From positions 248,001 through 312,000 of the forward strand of contig NZ_RCIQ01000001.1 in assembly GCF_004000255.1 (NCBI RefSeq): a stretch of DNA of 64,000 nucleotides, read 5' to 3'. Position 1 is the stretch's first letter; every line of letters starts with the position of its first letter. Origin of the DNA: Nioella ostreopsis. GTDB taxonomy: Bacteria; Pseudomonadota; Alphaproteobacteria; Rhodobacterales; Rhodobacteraceae. A model generated the notes under the pieces. It ran no database searches and had not been told where the DNA came from. It worked only from the letters and a program-made list of their open reading frames with translations. The translations under genes were made by a program, and so were the position numbers. This document shows, one piece after another, positions 58,978 to 64,000 of this stretch.

Positions 58978-60582
58978 ATGTCGACCGAGCCCCTGCACCC
59001 CGACCAAACAGCGCCGGTCGCGGATATCCGGCGGGCGTGGGTGATCCTGGCGATTGTCTGGGCCGCCTTCGCGGTTGTCATCCTGATTCCCGGGAATGTG
59101 GTGATCACCTCGCATTGGGGGGACGCGCTACATCTTGTCGATATCCTCGACCGGATGTCACAGGGGCAGCAGCCGCATCGCGACTTCGTCACACCCCTGG
59201 GGGAATGGGCGTTCTCCCCGATCTCGGCCCTTATGGCCGCAGGGCTGCCGACGGGGCGTGCCTATCTGGCCGCGCAGATCCTTTTGGCCGGCGGACTTGG
59301 GGCTGCCGGGCTGGCGATTGCCCTGAGACGCATGCCTTGGGTCTGGGCCGTTCTGTTTGCCTGCGCGATCGTTATGACGACTTGCGCCCTTGTGCATGGC
59401 CGCCCCGAGTTCAGCCTGTCCATCAATGTCCATTACAATCGCTGGTCCTGGGCGCTTGGTTTCGTTGCCTTGCTGGCAGCCCTGCTGGAACCGGACAGGG
59501 TGCGCACTTGGGAAGGCGTGGTTGTCGGGGCTGCCCTGGCCGGGCTTGCCTTGATCAAGATCACCTATTTCGTGGCCTTCCTGCCCCTCGTGGTCCTGGG
59601 TCTTGCCGTGACCGGCCAAATCAGGTCCTTGATCGTGGCGCTTGCAACCGGGGCGGGCATCGCGGTGCTGCTGACAATCCTCTGGGGCGCTGACTACTGG
59701 CAGGCCTATCTTGGGGATCTTCTGTATGTCGCCGGGGCCGATGCGAGACCGAATGCAGGGGGCGGGGTGCTGCGCATGATGACCGGCCCGCGCATGCTGG
59801 CCCCATTGGCATTGGTTGCTGCCGCTGCTGTCGTGCTGTGCCAGAGGGGGGGACAACGCAAGGGGCTGCTCCTGGTCGGCACTTTTCTGGCAGGGGCCTT
59901 TGTCAGTGATCAGAATGCAGGTTTCGACCCGCTGTTCCTTGGGTTTGTGGCGTTGCTGTTGCTGGTATGGGGGCGGCGCCAGAGCGATGGCCGACATGTC
60001 GCCCTGACGGTTATCAGCCTTGGGCTCGGCGTGGCGGTGGCACCGAACCTGTTCAACCTGGCCACAAGCCCCGTGCGGGCGGCGCTGGCCGACAGGTCCG
60101 GTTTCGTGCCGCTGGTGATCGGCGGCACCCGGCATCAGGACATCTTGCTTGACCGCAGCGCAGCCTTGTCCGCCGGTCAGTCCTATCTGGGTTTCGATGG
60201 TCAGAGAGCGTTCTTCGGGCAACAGCTCCCCGCGCCGGTCGAGTTCCAAGGCGAAGCGCTGACGGCCTGCGAAAGCCTGATCAGCCCTGCCTTCTTTGCC
60301 TCGATTGCCGCCGACTTGGCAGAACGCGACCTGGCGCAGGGGCAGACCATATTCGTCGCTGATTTTCTCAGCCCGCTATGGTTGTTCGGCGACCATCCTC
60401 CGCTGATAGGCGCCGCCCCGTGGAGCTATGGCGGCCTGAATGGGGTCGAGAATGCCGATCTGGTGTTGATCCCGGTCTGCCCCAACCGGATGTCCGTGCA
60501 CCGCCTTATACTGGAGGCGCTTGAAGAGACTCCGATGACGGAACTGGTGAGCACCCCGCTTTATCGTCTCTACGCATTGTAG
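58978..60582 (+). CDS. Multi-spanning membrane protein, GT-C-like
   Basis: 534 residues, about 11-12 membrane helices in the first 380 residues, then a periplasmic C-terminal domain of about 150 residues with cysteines. The first loop (HWGDALHLVDILDRM followed by GQQPHRDFVTPLG) recalls the acidic loop of GT-C enzymes that use polyprenyl-phosphate sugars, with Asp in the expected place. The activity is unproven; it could be a glycosyltransferase for surface glycans, possibly using lipid-linked pentose. It stands alone after the yebC terminator. Confidence 0.55.
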   Translation: MSTEPLHPDQTAPVADIRRAWVILAIVWAAFAVVILIPGNVVITSHWGDALHLVDILDRMSQGQQPHRDFVTPLGEWAFSPISALMAAGLPTGRAYLAAQILLAGGLGAAGLAIALRRMPWVWAVLFACAIVMTTCALVHGRPEFSLSINVHYNRWSWALGFVALLAALLEPDRVRTWEGVVVGAALAGLALIKITYFVAFLPLVVLGLAVTGQIRSLIVALATGAGIAVLLTILWGADYWQAYLGDLLYVAGADARPNAGGGVLRMMTGPRMLAPLALVAAAAVVLCQRGGQRKGLLLVGTFLAGAFVSDQNAGFDPLFLGFVALLLLVWGRRQSDGRHVALTVISLGLGVAVAPNLFNLATSPVRAALADRSGFVPLVIGGTRHQDILLDRSAALSAGQSYLGFDGQRAFFGQQLPAPVEFQGEALTACESLISPAFFASIAADLAERDLAQGQTIFVADFLSPLWLFGDHPPLIGAAPWSYGGLNGVENADLVLIPVCPNRMSVHRLILEALEETPMTELVSTPLYRLYAL

Positions 60583-60660
60583 ATCGGGATTTGCGGAGCG
60601 TTCCACGGGCTTCCCGGCTCGCATCGAGCCAGGAAGATGCTCCTCGGCAAGCTGTGCGAT

Positions 60661-61668
60661 TTACTCGGCCGGATGCTGCGACGGCGCGGGATCTGCGGGG
60701 GCTTCAGGCTTCGTCCCGAACCGCTCCTTCAACGCCTGCCAGCTTTCCACGAAGGGCAGCACCATGGCCGCGCGCAGGGTCGGGTGGGGCTGGTCCTTGA
60801 GGTTGCCCTGCCGGTCGGCGACACCATAGGTCAGATCCTCGTAGCTTTCGGGGATATAGAGCGTGTCGAACATCCAGTCCCACAGGGCAAAGATCGAGCC
60901 GTAATTCTTGTTGAAATGCTTCTTCGCTGCCGAATGGTGGATCTGGTGTTGCGCCGGCGAGATCAGGAAATGTTCCAACACCCGGCCATAGCTGACCCAG
61001 ATATGGCTGTGACGGAAGTTCGAGCCGAGCGCGTTGAACGCCACGTAGAACACATTCGCCCCGCCAATCGTCACAAGGTTTGCCTGTCCGACAAGCGCAT
61101 AGAGCGCGAGGCCCTGTACGATGCCCACGATGACGCTGGCCATGATGTTGCGGATCAGCACCTCGACCGGGTGGACGCGGGCGACGGTGACGGGCGTCAG
61201 CACGTCGGCGGAATGGTGCACCGCATGGAAGGGCCAGAGCGATTGCCATTCATGGCAGATGCGATGCGTCCAGTATTTGGAGAAATCGTTCACCACCACG
61301 ATGATGAGCGTCAGAAGCGCGGTGCGCCCGAGGGTCACCGGCGGCAGGGCGTAGCCGTCACCGGAAAATGCCGCCAGCGTCACCACGACCTTGAAGGCCA
61401 CGAAGGGAATGAACACGACGGCCCCGAAGAACCCCACGGCACCGAGGATGTGATTGGCAAGGAACAGCTTGATATCCACCCAGTTCGACTTGTGGGTATA
61501 GACCGCTTTGGGCACCAGCCAGGACAGGAAAGGCGCGGGCCGCCCGCGCGCCAGCCAGATGATGAAGGCCAGAGCGATCGTCGGCGCGATATAGATCAGC
61601 GCGAAGCGGATGCCCGGGTCGATCGGTGCCCGGAAGACAGCCGTCACGATATCGGTAAACCAGTCCAT
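60661..61668 (-). CDS. Sterol desaturase/fatty acid hydroxylase-family membrane protein
   Basis: 335 residues. The di-iron histidine boxes are visible: HRICHE (HxxxH), HAVHH (HxxHH) and HQIHH (HxxHH), amid about five membrane helices. It would hydroxylate or desaturate a lipid, such as a carotenoid, sterol-like or fatty acid chain. A Lys/Pro-rich tail ends the protein. The start is preceded by AAGG. No related lipid genes adjoin it, so the substrate is open. Confidence 0.85.
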   Translation of the reverse strand: MDWFTDIVTAVFRAPIDPGIRFALIYIAPTIALAFIIWLARGRPAPFLSWLVPKAVYTHKSNWVDIKLFLANHILGAVGFFGAVVFIPFVAFKVVVTLAAFSGDGYALPPVTLGRTALLTLIIVVVNDFSKYWTHRICHEWQSLWPFHAVHHSADVLTPVTVARVHPVEVLIRNIMASVIVGIVQGLALYALVGQANLVTIGGANVFYVAFNALGSNFRHSHIWVSYGRVLEHFLISPAQHQIHHSAAKKHFNKNYGSIFALWDWMFDTLYIPESYEDLTYGVADRQGNLKDQPHPTLRAAMVLPFVESWQALKERFGTKPEAPADPAPSQHPAE

Positions 61669-61760
61669 TTTTTCATGCCTTGCCCGTTATTCTTTGACGC
61701 AGTCTAGGCAGAGAAGATGGCGACAACGGGGCACCAATCGGATGAATTCGAGCCGATTGT

Positions 61761-62651
61761 TCAGGATTGGGGTGGGATCAGCAGGCTCGCGGCGTGCTGT
61801 TTCAGGGCGCGGGTCAGGTCGCGCAGGGCCGGGGTGGCCTGACGGCTGACCTGCCAGAACAGGGGCGTGGAAAATCGGCGGCCGGGGATCAGCTCTACAA
61901 GGTCGCCACTGTCAAGAAACGGCTGGAACAGCGCCACCGGGTTTGCCCCCCAGCCAAGGCCAAGCCGGATCGCCTCGGTGATGCCATGGGTGGTGGGCAG
62001 GTAATGCGTGGGCACGGCAAGCCGCGCGCCCGCCACGTCATCGGCCCAGTCCCGTTGCAGCCGGTCCTTGCGATTGAAGGTCAGACATGGGGCGTCTGAG
62101 AGCGCTTTTGCCGTGACTCCATCCGCAAGCCATTGGGCAGCGAAAGCGGGCGTGCAGGTGACCGCATAGTCAAGTGCGCCGAGCGGATGCAGGTCGCACC
62201 CCGCAATGGCCCGTCCGTGCGAGGTGATCGCCCCCGTGACCTCACCCGCGCGCATCAGATCTGCCGAATGGTCCTGGTCGTCGACGGTGATATCGAACAG
62301 GAAGCCTTTTGCAGCGGCCAGCGCGGGTAGCGCCCAGGTGGCGAGGCTGTCGGCGTTCACGGCGATGCGCAGGGGGCGGTTCGGGTCGGGGCCAAACCCC
62401 GCCAGATCCTGTGTGAGTGTCTTTTCCAGCAGGCCCACCTCTTCCGCATGGCGCAGCAGGCGCGCACCGGCTTCGGTCGCCATGCAGGGGCGTCCACGGC
62501 GTATGAGGATGGTGCCGACCCGGTCCTCCAGCAGTTTGATGCGCTGCGTGATGGCCGGTTGGGTCAGGCCGAGCTGTCGCGCTGCCCCGGCGAAACTGCC
62601 GGTGTTCAGGATGGCCGCAAGGGCCGTGAGGGCATCGTAATCGAGTCTCAT
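61761..62651 (-). CDS. argP: LysR-type regulator, ArgP-like
   Basis: 296 residues. N-terminal winged helix ALAAILNTGSFAGAARQLGL, then the LysR effector domain with RPLRIAVNADSLATWALPAL, close to ArgP/LysG. ArgP senses arginine and lysine and activates argO/lysE exporters, consistent with the divergent LysE-family gene next door. The 86-base gap between them holds a 21-bp palindrome. Confidence 0.85.
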   Translation of the reverse strand: MRLDYDALTALAAILNTGSFAGAARQLGLTQPAITQRIKLLEDRVGTILIRRGRPCMATEAGARLLRHAEEVGLLEKTLTQDLAGFGPDPNRPLRIAVNADSLATWALPALAAAKGFLFDITVDDQDHSADLMRAGEVTGAITSHGRAIAGCDLHPLGALDYAVTCTPAFAAQWLADGVTAKALSDAPCLTFNRKDRLQRDWADDVAGARLAVPTHYLPTTHGITEAIRLGLGWGANPVALFQPFLDSGDLVELIPGRRFSTPLFWQVSRQATPALRDLTRALKQHAASLLIPPQS

Positions 62652-62678
62652 AAGAATATTTTATCATAAAGAAGAACA

Positions 62679-62699
62679 AGTAAGTCGAATTGATTTACT
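62679..62699. promoter_or_regulatory. Palindromic candidate ArgP operator
   Basis: AGTAAGTCGAATTGATTTAC plus T is a 21-bp imperfect palindrome (AGTAA.TC.AATT.GA.TTACT) midway between argP and the LysE-family gene, positioned to control both promoters. An A/T-rich stretch lies on its argP side. Confidence 0.6.
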
Positions 62700-62737
62700 G
62701 AACACGCTAGCAGGGGGCGTCGCCAAAGGGGTTTTCC

Positions 62738-63343
62738 ATGTTTCACGCCGCGTCTGCCGGGTTCTATCTGGGCTTCAGCCTGATCCTTGCCATCGGGGCG
62801 CAGAACGCTTTCGTCCTGCGGCAAGGGCTTCGCCGGGCGCATGTGTTGCCAGTGGTGCTGACCTGCGCGATATCCGACGCGGTGCTGATCGCGCTTGGCG
62901 TTGGCGGGTTTTCCGTCATGATTGACCTGATACCCTGGATCGCGCCCGCCCTGCGTTTTGGCGGGGCGGCGTTCCTGATCTGGTACGGCGCGCGCAGTTT
63001 TCATGCCATGTGGCGCGGGGGCGAAGCGTTGCGAGCGGCGGACACCGGCGCGGGGTCTCTGCATGCGGCATTGCTGACCTGCCTGGCGCTGACATGGCTC
63101 AATCCGCATGTCTACCTGGATACGGTCCTGCTGATCGGGTCCATCGCCACGCAATACGGGGAGAATGCCCGTTGGTTCGGCGCAGGCGCGGTCACCTCCA
63201 GCTTCGTCTTTTTCTTCTCGCTTGGCTTTGGGGCGCGGCTGCTGGCCCCCATCTTTGCCCGTCCACGGGCGTGGCAGGTGCTGGACGGGGTCATCGGGCT
63301 GGTGATGTGGGCAATTGCCGCGAAACTTCTGACGGGCACGTGA
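62738..63343 (+). CDS. argO: LysE/ArgO-family amino-acid exporter
   Basis: 201 residues, six membrane helices. GFYLGFSLILAIGAQNAFVLRQG is the conserved opening of LysE/ArgO, and TWLNPHVYLDTVLLIGSI matches the second half. It exports arginine, lysine or canavanine. Paired divergently with the ArgP-like regulator, as in E. coli and Corynebacterium. Confidence 0.9.
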   Translation: MFHAASAGFYLGFSLILAIGAQNAFVLRQGLRRAHVLPVVLTCAISDAVLIALGVGGFSVMIDLIPWIAPALRFGGAAFLIWYGARSFHAMWRGGEALRAADTGAGSLHAALLTCLALTWLNPHVYLDTVLLIGSIATQYGENARWFGAGAVTSSFVFFFSLGFGARLLAPIFARPRAWQVLDGVIGLVMWAIAAKLLTGT

Positions 63344-63388
63344 CGTATCGCCTTGCTGTTCCCGGCGCTTTGAGGTTCTTTGCTAAAC

Positions 63389-64000
63389 ATGGCAAGCAAT
63401 TCATCCCCCATGCGCCCGCCCGGCCAGAACCCCGCAATGGGGGTGTTCTGGATGGTGGTGACGGGGGCCTGTTTTGTGGCCGTGACAGCTGTGGTGAAGA
63501 TCATCGGCCCGACCGTGCCGCCCGCGCAATCGGCCTTCCTGCGCTACGCGCTCGGGCTGGTTTTCGTGCTGCCGATGATCCGGCCCATCCTGAACGCGCA
63601 CCTGTCGCGGCGGGCGTTCAAGCTGTTCGCCCTGCGCGGGTTCGTCCATACCTTTGGCGTGATCAGCTGGTTCTACGCGATGACCCAGATCTCGATCGCC
63701 GAGGTCACGGCGATGAACTACCTCAACCCGATCTATGTGACGATCCTTGCTGCCATCTTCCTGGGCGAGCGTCTTGCGATGCGGCGGATCATGGCGGTGG
63801 TCGTGGCCTTCTGTGGAGCGTTGATCATCCTGCGCCCCGGCTTTCGGGAAATCAGCCCCGGCCATATCGCGATGCTGTTCACGGCGGCGGCGTTTTCCGT
63901 TGGCTATCTGGTGGCCAAGATCATGGCGGATGAAACCTCGCCCGCCGTGGTGGTGGGGATGCTGTCCTTGACCGTGACGGTGGGGCTTGCCCCCTTTGCC
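63389..64000 (+). CDS. EamA/DMT-family transporter (3' truncated)
   Basis: 204 residues are present to the window edge, still open. The N-terminus MASNSSPMRPPGQNPAMGVF leads into helices: VTGACFVAVTAVVKIIGP, FVHTFGVISWFYAMTQI, EVTAMNYLNPIYVTILAAIF, ALIILRPGFREISPGHIAML. This is the RhaT/EamA pattern. The third DMT transporter in the window; substrate unknown. It starts 45 bases after argO. Confidence 0.85.
   Translation, partial: MASNSSPMRPPGQNPAMGVFWMVVTGACFVAVTAVVKIIGPTVPPAQSAFLRYALGLVFVLPMIRPILNAHLSRRAFKLFALRGFVHTFGVISWFYAMTQISIAEVTAMNYLNPIYVTILAAIFLGERLAMRRIMAVVVAFCGALIILRPGFREISPGHIAMLFTAAAFSVGYLVAKIMADETSPAVVVGMLSLTVTVGLAPFA

Overview
The window is a stretch of chromosome from an alphaproteobacterium, most likely Rhodobacteraceae (roseobacter group). 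The evidence is high G+C coding DNA, a histidine tRNA without the G-1 base, an mmcB gene preceded by the alphaproteobacterial SOS box GTTC-N7-GTTC, small families that I know mainly from Rhodobacterales, and Rhodobacterales-type intergenic palindromes. No species can be named from sequence alone. There is no rRNA, CRISPR array, prophage or insertion sequence.

Layout. 1-5.7 kb: the end of a riboflavin operon (ribH, nusB), a membrane methyltransferase, an M20 amidohydrolase, SOS-regulated mmcB, small genes and tRNA-His. 6.0-26.2 kb: a 20-kb block, all on the plus strand, for a complex glycan. It holds ugd (UDP-glucuronate), gmd and fcl (GDP-L-fucose), a fused GT2/fucosyltransferase-like enzyme, a GT10 fucosyltransferase, a pyruvyltransferase-family protein, two sulfotransferase-like proteins, a three-domain methyltransferase-glycosyltransferase-FkbM fusion, two long coiled-coil proteins (one with five near-identical 49-residue repeats), and a TPR-GT32 gene broken by an apparent one-base frameshift. 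No polymerase, flippase or exporter was seen in the block.

26.3-32.8 kb: a saccharopine/lysine dehydrogenase with an Lrp regulator, a pair of secreted proteins (one FGE/SUMF1-like) and an anchored protein of unknown function. 32.9-36.8 kb: a tightly overlapping four-gene minus-strand operon that looks like a polyprenyl-phosphate D-arabinofuranose pathway (HAD-UbiA fusion, GtrA, DprE1-like, DprE2-like).

37-64 kb: mostly conserved chromosomal genes. These are a Sel1 protein, rluD, rpoH, a Gfo/Idh/MocA oxidoreductase, a flavin-dependent halogenase, a DksA-like zinc-finger protein, pepF, a DjlA-like chaperone, 5-formyl-THF cyclo-ligase, OsmC, a YmdB-like phosphoesterase, two SLC13 and three DMT transporters, a divergent HisA paralogue, yebC, a multi-spanning membrane protein, a sterol-desaturase-family enzyme, and an argP/argO-type divergent pair with a 21-bp palindrome between the two genes. 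The window begins inside ribH and ends inside a DMT transporter gene.

The most unusual material is in the glycan block (modular fusions and a repeat-expanded coiled coil that could act as a length ruler) and in the arabinofuranose operon. All functions are inferred from motifs and context read by eye. No database search was run.
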